Shown here: positions 1 to 8,824 of the stretch, piece after piece
Position numbering within the stretch: the stretch's first letter is position 1
Layout: each line of letters starts with the position of its first letter
Assembly (NCBI GenBank): GCA_013054445.1
Contig: JAAMPI010001540.1
Span: 1 to 13,249 of the forward strand
DNA length: 13,249 bases
Origin: Cudoniella acicularis
Taxonomy: Eukaryota > Ascomycota > Leotiomycetes > Helotiales > Helotiaceae
Direction of reading: 5' to 3'
Made by a program: the position numbers and the translations under genes
The notes under the pieces: generated by a model
Told to the model about the DNA's origin: nothing
What the model saw: only the letters and a program-made list of their open reading frames with translations
Databases searched by the model: none

Positions 1-887
1 CATAAGAACTGGCAATGGCCGATCTGGGAACTTCTTTGGCTCTCTGGCTTCAGTTTAGTCGTCATGGTTCTCTTCCTTCCGGAGACTTCCTCCGCTAACA
101 TCCTTTACCGCCGAGCCCGCCATCTCCGTAAGCTTACTGGGAGAGAAGATCTCAAATCTGAATCTGAAATCCAGGGGGGGGGGGAGGGTCAATGACTGGA
201 AAAGACACTGCGCTAATGGTTCTCCGTCCATTCTCTCTCAACTTCCTTGAACCCATCCTGCCTCTTCCTAACCTCTACATCGCTCTCATTTACGGTCTTC
301 TTTACGTCTGGTTCAAATCCTTCGCCGCCGTCTTCACGGGCATTTACCGCTTTAACCTCGACGAAGAAAGTCTCTCCTTCGTGGGCATCCTCGTCGGCGA
401 TTTCGTCATCACCGGCCCTTTCTTTCTCTACCTCTACTACATCCAAGAACCACAATTTAACGAAAATGGCGAGATTCAATCCGAGAAACGCCTCCCTCCC
501 GCTTTCGTCGGCGCCTTCTGCATCCCCATCTGCCTTTTCTGGTTCGGCTGGGTCTCTAAAGAATCAGTCCATTAGATCGTGCTAACCATCAGCTCGAGTT
601 TCTTCACCATCAGTGCTTTCCTTCTTTTCAACTCCGTGCTCAATTATTTGGGAGATGCGTACCCTGAATATGCGGCCTCTGTGTTTGCGGGCAATGATTT
701 TATGAGATCGAGTTTTGGTGCTGGTTTCCCATTGTTCGCGTCGGCTATGTATAATAATTTGGGGGTTGGGTGGGCGTCTTCGACGCTGGGGTTTTTGTCG
801 ATTGCTTTTATTCCGATTCCGCTCGTGCTATATAAGTATGGAGAGCGAATTAGGAAGTCGAGCAAGAGGGCTTGTCATGATATATAA
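1..887 (+). pseudogene. MFS transporter (DHA1-type drug/polyamine family), C-terminal half, broken
   Basis: This is the C-terminal part of a 12-TM major facilitator superfamily transporter that would sit in the plasma membrane; its start lies before the window. Frame 1 (1-195) encodes a hydrophobic helix followed by the fungal DHA1 central-loop signature LPETSSANILYRRARHLRKL. An 11-G run (174-184) then breaks the frame, and the protein resumes in frame 3 from about 192 with helices 7-10 (LYIALIYGLLYVWF, the YIQEPQF loop, AFVGAFCIPICLFWFGW). A TAG at 573-575 interrupts that frame, and the same frame continues through helices 11-12 (NSVLNYLGDAYPEYAASVFAGN, FGAGFPLFASAMYNNLGVGWAS) to a TAA at 885-887. 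From family knowledge, His-Trp-Ile is usual where this copy reads His-stop-Ile. Conservation through to the natural C-terminus suggests recent decay. The G-run shift could be a sequencing error; the TAG is harder to dismiss. A GT-AG pair at 128-174 could restore the frame by splicing but would delete conserved residues. Confidence 0.85.
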
Positions 888-1574
888 AGACTGGGATAGA
901 GGTTTTGGGAATGTGTGGGTTTGCTCTAATGGAATCGGTTTGGCGTTAGGAGATGTGAGCGGGCATAAATTGGGGAAAAGATAAAAATTTGTTGTCATAC
1001 CTAGCGTTTGCGATGTTTTTTTTTATGGGTGTATAGTTTTAGCGTGTAAGACTTTTGCTTTTTCGTTCTTTGATGCGAAAGTTGGTCTTGTTTATACAGA
1101 AATACTACTTGTACTAATAATGTTAAGGTAGCGAAATTCAAAATTTAACTCTCACTCCTTTCCGAAATCAATTGCAAGAATCTTGTTTTTAATTTGGTTT
1201 GTTTATTTGGTTTGGCGAGAAATTAAAGGGGAAGGAGCGCCCTGAAACCTCGCTTAGACTTGACCAATATTTCAACTCTTCCTTCCTCACCTGCACACAT
1301 AATTTTCTTTGAGCCTTCGAGGCAGCGGGGCAGCATCACATTTTTCGCACTTCCCAAAACGCGGTTTTCTAACCGTCTTCTGTCAAAGGAACGATGCGAC
1401 CATCATGAGTTGCCTATTTTCAAACCCGGTGATATTACTCGCAATTATGCTGGACAGGAACTGGGACATAGACGACTCAAAACATCTAAAAATATAGAGG
1501 ATTCTTTCCTCATCACGCCAGTCTGAATTCTCATTTTCGATTACTGGCTCGCACCAGATTGAGCCTGACGTGTA

Positions 1575-1581
1575 TCACGTG
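1575..1581. promoter_or_regulatory. TCACGTG E-box-like motif upstream of the F-box gene
   Basis: The sequence TATCACGTGTCTGA contains the CACGTG core bound by fungal bHLH factors such as Cbf1 relatives. It lies about 145 bp upstream of the apparent first exon of the F-box gene. Such 6-7-mers also occur by chance, so regulatory use is inference. Confidence 0.3.
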
Positions 1582-1621
1582 TCTGACCCCCTCCCAAAAA
1601 TACCCATCAAGGTGAAGGTGG

Positions 1622-1627
1622 GCGGGG
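1622..1627 (+). promoter_or_regulatory. Possible CreA-type GCGGGG site
   Basis: GCGGGG fits the CreA carbon-repressor consensus SYGGRG and lies in the presumed promoter of the F-box gene, about 95 bp before its first exon. The consensus is short and degenerate, so this is a candidate only. Confidence 0.2.
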
Positions 1628-1732
1628 CAAGCACGTCTTTCTTCGTTTTTGCTGTCAACCTCGTCGCTCCTTCCATTCACCAACATTCTCCACCATTCTG
1701 GAAACAGTCACCTTGAGGGATGAATCACGACA

Positions 1733-1891
1733 GTAAGCATGTTCAAACCTTTTCTTCTGTCAAACTCTGCTTCTTGGATACTTCATTTCTTCATCATAAC
1801 AATATTGCTCTGCACCATCGCAATATCGTTACGTCTAAAAGCCTCGTCAAGAATTGTTAGATTTACTCAACTTAGTACATCTTTTTTTCAG
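1733..1891 (+). other. Probable 5'-UTR intron of the F-box gene
   Basis: A strong donor GTAAGC starts at 1733, and a T-rich tract ending in CAG gives an acceptor at 1891, with a branch-like CTCAAC at 1865-1870. Removing these 159 bases joins an upstream ATG at 1720 to a seven-codon reading frame that ends at a TGA at 1900-1902, before the main ATG at 1950. The spliced leader would therefore carry a short uORF. Intron boundaries are read from consensus only. Confidence 0.5.
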
Positions 1892-1949
1892 CCCCTGTGT
1901 GAATCTTCTACCTCTTCGTTGTCTTGCACGAATCGCAGCTACAGCAAAC

Positions 1950-3143
1950 ATGTCATATATTCCATCCTTCCTGCAGAGCAATGGGGGCTCCCATATCCCT
2001 CCAGAGGTGTGCTTGAAGATTGCCGAAGCTCTGCTGGAAAGTGATCCGAAATCTGTGACAGCCATGACGAGCCTTTCCAAGGTTGGTCTCTTTTCATTAA
2101 ACCATTTGCGCTGTTTCCTTCCATGCTTTGACCTTGTTTCCGACCGTTGTGAATGTGCTAGGTTAAAGGCGTTGAATAAATTTACTATTGTATTCCTTGG
2201 AGATATTTGCATACCCCACATCCTGTGAAATCTAACTTGAAGACTTCACAACTAACTCTGGCAGTCTTTCTATACTTTACTCAAATCCTACGAGCGATCA
2301 GTAACAAAGTCCGTGTCCGATGATAGTAGATTTGCATACACCAATGCAAGCCAACCTAGTATCCTCGCATCTCGAGCTCCACCCAACACGGCTCAAATCT
2401 CCACCCTAACATATAAGTGGTACCAAGAAATGAAAGATCGCCGTTCCCTCATCGAGTTCCTGATCACTCACGAAATCACCGCAATGCAAGATTCCTCGAA
2501 CGGCTGGCCATGTCTCGACCTTTCGATAGGAGAGGCTTTCAAACTGGAGCAGGAATTTAAACGACGAGGTCTACATTTGCTATTCCGATTGGCAGATTGC
2601 ACAACTGGACTTTCTGAAACAAAAGACATACGGATGAAGCAAGCACAATACCTGGACTCCCTAAAAGTTAATGAGCTTGCTACACTGGGGTGCATTGTTG
2701 AAGTTATTGGGCAAGGATTTTTTACAATCACGAAGGCAGCACTACTAGATCAACTTCCAAGCAGCAGGTTGTCAAGTAACTCAAAGTCGACTCTCACACT
2801 AGCAGTCCCACCTCAAATTCCCTGGCACGACCTGCAGACCGATAATTGGATTCGGGAATGCATGTGTGTGTTCGAGGATCGATTACAGCGCTTTGGGCCG
2901 TATTTTGCATGGGCATATGTCACAGGCTATCGAGACAGAAAGAGGCGACCGGATTTATGGGCTAGCTCGGAGTTGCAAGAGGGACTAGATAACATGAATG
3001 CGTATGAATTAGGATACACGATGTCGTATGCGAGCTTGCAGAGCGTGGTTTGGAAGGTGTTTTGTAGGAAGGTTGGATGTACTTTAGCGGAGAGCTGGAG
3101 TGAGGCGAAGAGTATAGTGGAAAGGGAGATGGCTAGTTATTAG
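1950..3143 (+). CDS. F-box domain protein, fungal family of unknown target
   Basis: The model has two exons, 1950-2081 and 2265-3143, and a 336-residue product. Exon 1 encodes 44 residues starting MSYIPSFLQ. The intron (183 bp) has a weak GTTGGT donor and a good ACTAAC branch point 9-14 bases before the CAG acceptor. Residues ~15-60 (HIPPEVCLKIAEALLES, then LSKSFYTLLKSYERSV across the splice junction) look like an F-box, the helical motif that docks on Skp1 in SCF ubiquitin ligases. The remaining ~275 residues form no WD40 or LRR repeats that I can see, so the substrate is unknown. The C-terminal stretch NAYELGYTMSYASLQSVVW looks globular and conserved. The second exon also has an in-frame GTG at 2313, but continuity of the F-box across the junction supports the spliced model. 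The exact donor is the least certain point. Confidence 0.72.
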
Positions 3144-3854
3144 CTGTTGGCTTTTGATGAGGAGTGTAGAATATCCCGTTATGCGTTATGCTGTTAATGA
3201 CAGATATGCCCAGCGTTGTGAGGTAACATTGTGCCTGATTTTGAAGTGATGTTTGAGTTTTTTTTTTTTTGATGAGTTTAATGTTGAAATTGGAAGTGGA
3301 TAGAGAGGTCCTGATTTTGTCGGGATTTGGCTGCTGTGCTTTTCTCATAGATTATGAATCACAATCTCGCAGAGATCATAAAAGTCGCTTGAAATCTTTT
3401 TCAATTGGTAACAAGTGACCTGACCGGCGAAATAGCACCAAACACTTGAAATATAATAAATAATTACTAGATCTAGGGGCCACTGGCTACTGAAGTAAGA
3501 GAAGAAGAGAAGAAGAGAAAAGATAAACCAGTTTAGAGTATAGAGTTTGAGATAAGCTACTAGAGAGATATTAGAAGGGCTCGAGGTGAAATGCACTCCA
3601 TCTGTATGAAGTCTTTCATTGTTCACTGTTCAGGTAAGGAGTTAGGTTTCAAAACATCGTTGAAAAGAACTATCTAAAACCACGGACCCAGGCTTTGGGG
3701 TTCTTTTGAGGTTATTTGTGAGAGTGGGAAATGGAAAAAGATTTCTGGACAATTTATTTGAAAATCGTGCGCTATTACTCAACAGGGTGGGAAGTAATTT
3801 CCACTCTTAGAAGAGTACCATAAATTATCATTCAAGAAACCCAACGGAAACCGT
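3144..3854. other. Intergenic region between convergent gene ends
   Basis: This region lies between the stop of the F-box gene and the stop of the broken minus-strand gene. It is AT-rich, with a 13-T run at 3258-3270 and a purine GA/GAA-rich tract at about 3496-3523. Minus-strand open frames (3133-3348, 3345-3626) are low-complexity and hydrophobic and match no family I recognise, so I do not call them genes. Confidence 0.55.
3496..3523. repeat. GAA/GA-rich purine tract (degenerate microsatellite)
   Basis: The stretch is made of repeated GAAGA and GAGAA units on the + strand with no pyrimidine over about 28 bases. It is a simple low-complexity tract with no sign of mobile-element ends beside it. 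Confidence 0.6.
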
Positions 3855-4714
3855 TTACCACTCAGGATCAAACACCTCCCAGTCCATGAATTCCATCTCT
3901 CCATTTTTCGCAAGAGATGGTCTGAACAGCGTCTCTATTTGCTGTTTATGCGTCTTGTCCCCGTAATAAGGCCCGCTGCAAAGCCCGACCAAAGTGAAGC
4001 TTCTCAGATTCAGACATCCCACCCTCTCTGCGCCGGCAATGAGTTTCTCCAAGCACTGGTCTTCGGGCTCTGGTCTCTGGCATAGGGTTCTCCTTGAAAA
4101 GGTACGCAAATCCAGACAGAGCGTTTCAAGATTTGGCAAGTCTCCCCAGACGACTCTCAAGGGCCAGTCCTAGTCGGGTTGCTGAAAGCGCCACCATCTC
4201 TCGTCGTTGATGCGGAACATAATGTGCTGGATTCGATGGCGAAGGTGCTCGGGTGTTCGTGGGAATGAGACTATTGAATTTGCGTGGCTCAAGGGTAGGT
4301 CGCGGAATGTAAGGAATTTGTGGGCGCGCCAGTCCCGCATCTCGCGCCACTCTTCGTCGGAGAAGCGATCCCCTTTTATGTACTTTATATAGGCTTCTCG
4401 GGAATTACGACCGGCTTGATTGAAAACGAAGATGTTGTGAGTGAAAAGGCTCTCCGACCTTGGTGAAACAAGTGATTAATACCGTCTTTGTCGAGGGCGA
4501 GAAGTAAGGGAATAGGCGTGGCGGACGATTCGGGGTGCAAGCCTGAGCGGCAGCTCCATTGATCTAAGCAGCGGTTGAATAGGTAGTCGAGGCATGGAGC
4601 TTGGGGTATATGTGTCTCCGCGATGATTTGGAACCTTAGCTCTTCTGGCGAGGCTTGGATTCTTTCTGGATTTAGGGGCTGATTCGCACATAGTGATTGA
4701 ATGGAGTTGTCCAT
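3855..4714 (-). pseudogene. Broken gene for an uncharacterised fungal protein
   Basis: On the minus strand an ATG at 4714 opens a frame reading MDNSIQSLCANQPLNPERIQ. It continues to about 4456 (ALDKDGINHLFHQG), after which coding-like sequence moves to another frame (ESLFTHNIFVFNQAGRNSRE). The second frame runs on through WRAHKFLTFRDLPLSHANSI to a TAG at 4172-4170 flanked by PD and DWPLRVVWG. The same frame then stays open (LPNLETLCLDLRTFSRR, ending FMDWEVFDPEW) to a TAA at 3857-3855. The full span would be about 286 codons. PEELRFQIIAET near the N-terminus resembles F-box-like openings of many fungal proteins, and LPNLETLCLDLRTF is leucine-rich, but I recognise no family. No intron of plausible length removes either lesion. 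Two lesions in one coding-like frame argue for a pseudogene; a misassembled or misread allele is the alternative. Confidence 0.65.
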
Positions 4715-5923
4715 GACTAGGAGTATTCACACGACAAGAGCTGCTGTGCCTACTGATCTGGTATTTGGCAAATTATTTGATGGCTTAGCCACAGCTCTTA
4801 AGGGAAGAGGATTTTGTTTGTTTTTATTTCTTTTGAAATTCTGTTTCTCAAAAGCAACAGAACATCCCATTGGTGACTGTCTTCTACGCTGTGACAAGAG
4901 TGGAGAAACTGCATGCGTTTGACCTTTGACCCCGTGAATCATCGCTATAAGATTTTTGGAGCAAGCTCACTGGATTGGAAGTCTTCAAAAATACGGGCAG
5001 GCCTGCACTATCTATAGAGAACATGATAGAGTTGGTAGAAGAGCTAACATCTCCCTTGTGTTACGAGATATGGCTTTGAAAATCAAATGGGCTAATATTA
5101 AGCAGAAGATCTCGCTCACCTATCCCCTCAATATCAATATGATTTATACCAGAATGAATTAAATGCAATTGCCCATACATCCATCTTGCCCATCTTGCCT
5201 CGACTGCACGTATAGAAAAGAATGACAATTGGATGCTTGCCTTGCAGCAAAAATTTAGGGAGTTGGAACTTTCTATCAAAATCTGTTGTATTAATTTGCG
5301 TGTTTTCAAAGACATTACCCTGTAGCAACTTGCTATCAATCAAATATTTAAAGAAAAGAGAAATATCCATGGTTTCCTACCAGTTCGTCGTCCATGACCC
5401 CTTTTAAACCCTGATGAGTCGAGTTGGGGTTTGAAAGTATTGCACTGCGGATGAGGAGGTTGCTTGCGACGACTCGTCTGACGCAGCAAATGAATAAATT
5501 TTGAGCGGGATGAGGTGCCTGATACACCGTGAGCTACCTCCACTCTCCTCGTGCTTGCAAAGATGGCCATGGTTGATCATCGTGGAAAGCTTCGAATTCA
5601 CACGAAGGCGAAGCGGTGGCCTGCATGGCCCGTGCACATTTCCTTAAATGGACTAGCGTCAGTCCAAAATACTTGCGGGAGTCGCGAAGCTTCACGACAG
5701 CGACGCGACCAAATCATTTATTGGAAGTTCTTGACCCTTACGACTGATCTAGATATCGAAACTCCGAACCACCTTCCTAAGCTGCGCAAACGAGCTGGCA
5801 ATGAGCCTGTGCGTCGGCGCTTTGATTGAACATAGTCACTGAGTTCAAAACCATTCCGCGCATTCTTCTCTTCCAATTGGGAAACCTTCCACTCTGCGGA
5901 CATGATATGTTCTTGCTGTCACA
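4715..5923. other. 1.2 kb gene-free region, including the SFH1 upstream region
   Basis: Several open frames of 60-90 codons occur on both strands (for example 4701-4922, 5061-5339 and 5551-5829), but none has recognisable domains or splice continuity. I see no tRNA, no terminal repeats and no transposase or reverse transcriptase motif. The right end serves as promoter and leader for the SNF5/SFH1 gene. Confidence 0.55.
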
Positions 5924-7765
5924 ATGGCGACTAAAAATGTTCATCCTCCTCAATCATTCATATCGAGCTATGCGCCACGTTTGCGCACCTACGCCAATTC
6001 CTTGCTCACCCCGGTGATACAACCAACAACCACACTTGCGGCGCCCTTGTCTCGAACCACAAAAAGAGGGACCACTGCTATCAACTATGCAGAGGATGGC
6101 TTCGAAGATTATGATGATGACGACGATGATAGCAGAAGAAGACCGACGGGTCTGCGAAGTATTAGAAGAGATGATTCTGGGCAAGCGAAACAGGATCCTG
6201 GAGAGAAGGTTGGAAAGGAAACCAATGCGCCAGTTGAAGTACAAGGAATTTGGAGAGACTGGATGAGCAAGGCGAAATCGGCGAGACCAGATATGCAAAA
6301 CTACGCGCAGACAGCACTACCGCTGACTCTTATACCCATTCGAATCGATTTGGATATACCAGCTTTCAATCCACAGGCGCCCTTGCCACCACCACAAGGG
6401 GGAGGATTTGGTCAAATCGATACTACTCTACCAGTGTACCGAATGGGGGAGACAACCGTACCTTATCGACTAAAGGACATGTTTTTGTGGAATTTACATG
6501 AGACTTTGACAACCACAGATCAATTTGCCCAAGCTATGGTCCAAGATCTTGACCTTCCGAACAGGGCGCAGATGGCAAGTGAAATCAGCAAGCAGATTCG
6601 GACACAGCTAGAGGAATATGCAGGTGTTGCCCTTCACCCACTTTTTCATTCGCAGCAGACAGCAACTACAAATGGCATGGTAACCACAATAAAACCTGGC
6701 CCAGTGTCCCGCGATACATCCGCAACACCAGCAACACCCGTTGCAAGCGGAAATGCAACACCATTGCGCAATAGTGTTCACATAAACGGGGTGTCCACAC
6801 CTTTGAAAGCACCAGATACCTCCTCCGAAGGCATAACGGCCACAGCAACTGCAATCCCTCCCGAATCCGATGACTTCAATCCAGATGATATGTATAGATG
6901 CATCATTACTTTGAGCATCAACCTTTCCAACCACCTATATACCGACAAATTCGAATGGTCTCTCTTACACCCGCCGGGAACCGCGGAAGTGTTTGCAAAA
7001 CAAACCTGTGCAGATCTTGGTCTGCCTGGGGAGTGGGTTCCTGCGATGACACATGCCATCTATGAATCTGTTTTACGACTGAAGAAAGAAGCTTGTGAAA
7101 GTGGGGGGCTAGTTGGCGGTTATGGTAGCGAGATTCCAAATGATGCTGCTCATGGTGCAGAAGCAGGATGGAGATACGATAATGAACATCTTGCTGATGA
7201 ATGGGAACCGAAAGTTGAGCAGCTGTCAAAAGAGGAGATCGAGAAAAGAGAAGGCGATCGCGAGAGACAGATTAGGAGACTGAGACGGGAAACTGCAAGA
7301 TTCTCTTCAAGTACTGGAATGATGGGAGGCTTACCGCAAGCAACCGAGAATCGAGGTTACTTTGATCCCGAACCAGCAGAGGAGCGGATGGGCAGAGGCG
7401 AACGAAGCAAGAAGAAACGACGCTTTAGAAGCTTAAGTCCTGTGGGCAGATCGGGAACTCCTGGTGGAAGAGGCACACCCGAAGGGGGCATCGCTGGTTA
7501 CGGAGGCGGTGGATCGCTTACTGACTATGAGAGAAATACCTGGAGATGCTCGCATTGTAAAATCTGGGGAACTGCAATTTGGGCAGTTCGGGATGGACCT
7601 CATGGACCCAGGGTAAGTTTCCGAGCGATACTTATTCTTGAAGATACTAACAATGAATAGACGCTCTGTAACAACTGTGGTTTCCTCTACGAACGCGATC
7701 GAAAGCTCCCCCGATTTGCACAAGATTTGCACAAGTCAGATTTACGTGCGATTGATTATAGATGA
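5924..7765 (+). CDS. sfh1: SNF5/SFH1-family chromatin-remodelling subunit with GATA-type zinc finger
   Basis: The model has two exons (5924-7612, 7661-7765) and a 597-residue product. The start lies in a good context (CACAATGGCG). This is the SNF5/SMARCB1-family core subunit of SWI/SNF- or RSC-type nucleosome remodellers in the nucleus. An acidic run (DYDDDDDD, residues 62-69) precedes the SNF5 region (~134-391). Repeat 1 contains LTLIPIRIDLDI and LKDMFLWNLHETL...FAQAMVQDLDL; repeat 2 contains YRCIITLSINL and DKFEWSLLHPP...FAKQTCADLGLP. A Ser/Thr/Pro-rich linker (~242-318) separates them. A charged helix (~428-458, KEEIEKREGDRERQIRRLRR) and a basic Gly-rich stretch follow. The C-terminus is a GATA-like finger with C542, C545, C566 and C569 (C-X2-C-X20-C-X2-C), split by the 48-bp intron (donor GTAAGT, branch ACTAAC). 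Length and finger favour the Sfh1 branch over Snf5, but I cannot separate the paralogues firmly. Confidence 0.9.
7613..7660 (+). other. 48-bp intron splitting the GATA-type finger
   Basis: The donor AGG|GTAAGT and the branch/acceptor ACTAACAATGAATAG match the fungal consensus. The intron has phase 0 and lies between the two cysteine pairs. Its last three bases are an in-frame TAG, so a retained intron would add 15 residues and stop before the second Cys pair. Confidence 0.9.
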
Positions 7766-8215
7766 TCATTTGAGGAGCTTGGCTCTCGGGGATCTACTTA
7801 TTTTGTTCTTCCTTTTGCGTACTTGGGGAAATGTGTAATTTGGAGTTAAGAGAGGTGGCGCACATCACGTAGATCACGTGGCAAATATATCTGGTCTCAG
7901 TGCTCTTGGTTGGACTTAGGGAGGAGATGGATGGAGGTAGAGTCATTGTACAACTAGTGAAGACTATCTAATCAAGTCTGACAAGCAGAACAATCTCTCA
8001 TCCTGAGGTAATTTGGTGACCTTCTGCAAAGGAAAGGAAAGCATCTTGGTATCATTAATGCATGAAAAAGGCAGCGCAAACCAAAACTCCAAACCATCTA
8101 TGATGTCCTCCAACGCCCTGTTAGAAGCTCCTTTCGGCTGCTAACCCCGAACCTTCAGCCAGTGTCGAACTTTCCGCTACTCTGAAACAGTCGTCGATGA
8201 GCAGTTCCGTCGCGC
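7766..8215. other. Intergenic region between convergent genes
   Basis: This region holds the 3' flanks of the SNF5/SFH1-family gene and of the minus-strand gene that ends at 8216. A TCACGTG motif lies at 7874-7880, preceded by a related ATCACGTAG at 7864-7872. No coding frame is supported. Confidence 0.6.
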
Positions 8216-8824
8216 CTATTGGACACGAGCACGCTTCGCGCCAGTCTCTGATGGTCCATCCTCCGAATGTTCCCGCTTCAGCTGTCCATTTCCTTGCTCT
8301 GGCACCTTGCCTTGCAAATTTGCTCCCTGCTCAGTCGTCTCGAGCTTCTTGAGGCTATCGCGCGAAAGAGTCTTGCCCATAACAGCACGATCACCAACCA
8401 CGTTATTGGATCCCACTACCTTGATCTCAGCCGTGACATCAACCCTGATCGGACGCGGTTCTCCATTAGCATCGATGAGGGGTACGCCTCCGCCCGCGGT
8501 GCTGATTTGACGAAGTGCGGTGGTGATGGCAGTGGAGATCTTGCTGGCGTTTGCGGCGGTGTCGACGGAGATGAGATTGTCGTTGCCGTTGACGTGGAGC
8601 GGGGTATTGATAGTGATTCTGATTTCAGAGAGGCGGCCTTCGTCGTCGTCATCCGAGTCGGATTCCTCATGGTGGGTAATTTGGGTGGTGAGGGGGAATT
8701 GCGACATGTTGTATGGGTATAAAGGTGGTTGTGCTTGGTAGAGTGGTGGCGGCGGGGTGAATATCTGTTGACTGGTGGCGTAGGCGGCAATCTGCTTCTG
8801 AATGGCGCGTTGAGGGAATGTCAT
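8216..8824 (-). CDS. Conserved-looking acidic nuclear protein of unknown function
   Basis: A single exon encodes 202 residues from the ATG at 8824. The frame stays open upstream to 8938, but only a GTG is available there, so the first ATG (MTFPQRAIQKQIAAY) is preferred; an internal Met (MSQFPLTTQITHHEESD) is another option. The product has a Pro-rich N-terminal part (TPPPPLYQAQPPLYPY), an acidic patch (EESDSDDDDEG), then a likely folded core (LSEIRITINTPLHVNGNDNLISVD ... IRVDVTAEIKVVGSNNVVG). The tail is hydrophilic and ends in basic residues (TGAKRARVQ) that could act as a nuclear localisation signal. The core suggests small beta strands, but I recognise no named domain and assign no function. 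Codon-level order and composition argue for a real gene: the antisense frames here are shorter and low-complexity. Confidence 0.72.
   Translation of the reverse strand: MTFPQRAIQKQIAAYATSQQIFTPPPPLYQAQPPLYPYNMSQFPLTTQITHHEESDSDDDDEGRLSEIRITINTPLHVNGNDNLISVDTAANASKISTAITTALRQISTAGGGVPLIDANGEPRPIRVDVTAEIKVVGSNNVVGDRAVMGKTLSRDSLKKLETTEQGANLQGKVPEQGNGQLKREHSEDGPSETGAKRARVQ

Larger units (their letters stand above)
888..1719. other. Intergenic spacer without a supported gene
   Basis: This spacer holds the 3' flank of the broken transporter and the upstream region of the F-box gene. The first ~330 bases are AT-rich with T-runs. Short open frames at 1260-1526 resemble no family I know, and their composition looks non-coding. 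The last ~160 bases are more GC/CT-rich and promoter-like, with a TCACGTG motif and a GCGGGG motif. Confidence 0.6.

Noticed and set aside
247..585. Plus-strand open frame of 112 codons overlapping the transporter
   Set aside because: It is a Ser/Thr-rich shadow of the transporter frame; the transporter frame has clear membrane helices and family motifs.
1260..1526. Two overlapping short frames upstream of the F-box gene
   Set aside because: No domain, start context or splice continuity supports them, and the composition looks non-coding.
3258..3270. 13-T run considered as a retroelement poly-A/T tail
   Set aside because: It lies in the 3' flank of the F-box gene without an adjacent element or target-site duplication.
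3345..3626. Minus-strand 93-codon hydrophobic frame, considered as a small membrane protein or retroelement remnant
   Set aside because: Its hydrophobicity follows from AT-rich and GA-rich low-complexity DNA; there are no terminal repeats, target duplications or polymerase motifs.
4435..4500. Intron explanation for the frameshift in the 3855-4714 gene
   Set aside because: The only nearby GT...AG pairs would give introns of about 25 bp, too short for fungal splicing.
6608..6934. Cys/Trp-rich minus-strand frame of 108 codons
   Set aside because: It is antisense to the Ser/Thr/Pro-rich linker of the SNF5/SFH1-family protein; its Cys and Trp codons mirror that linker.
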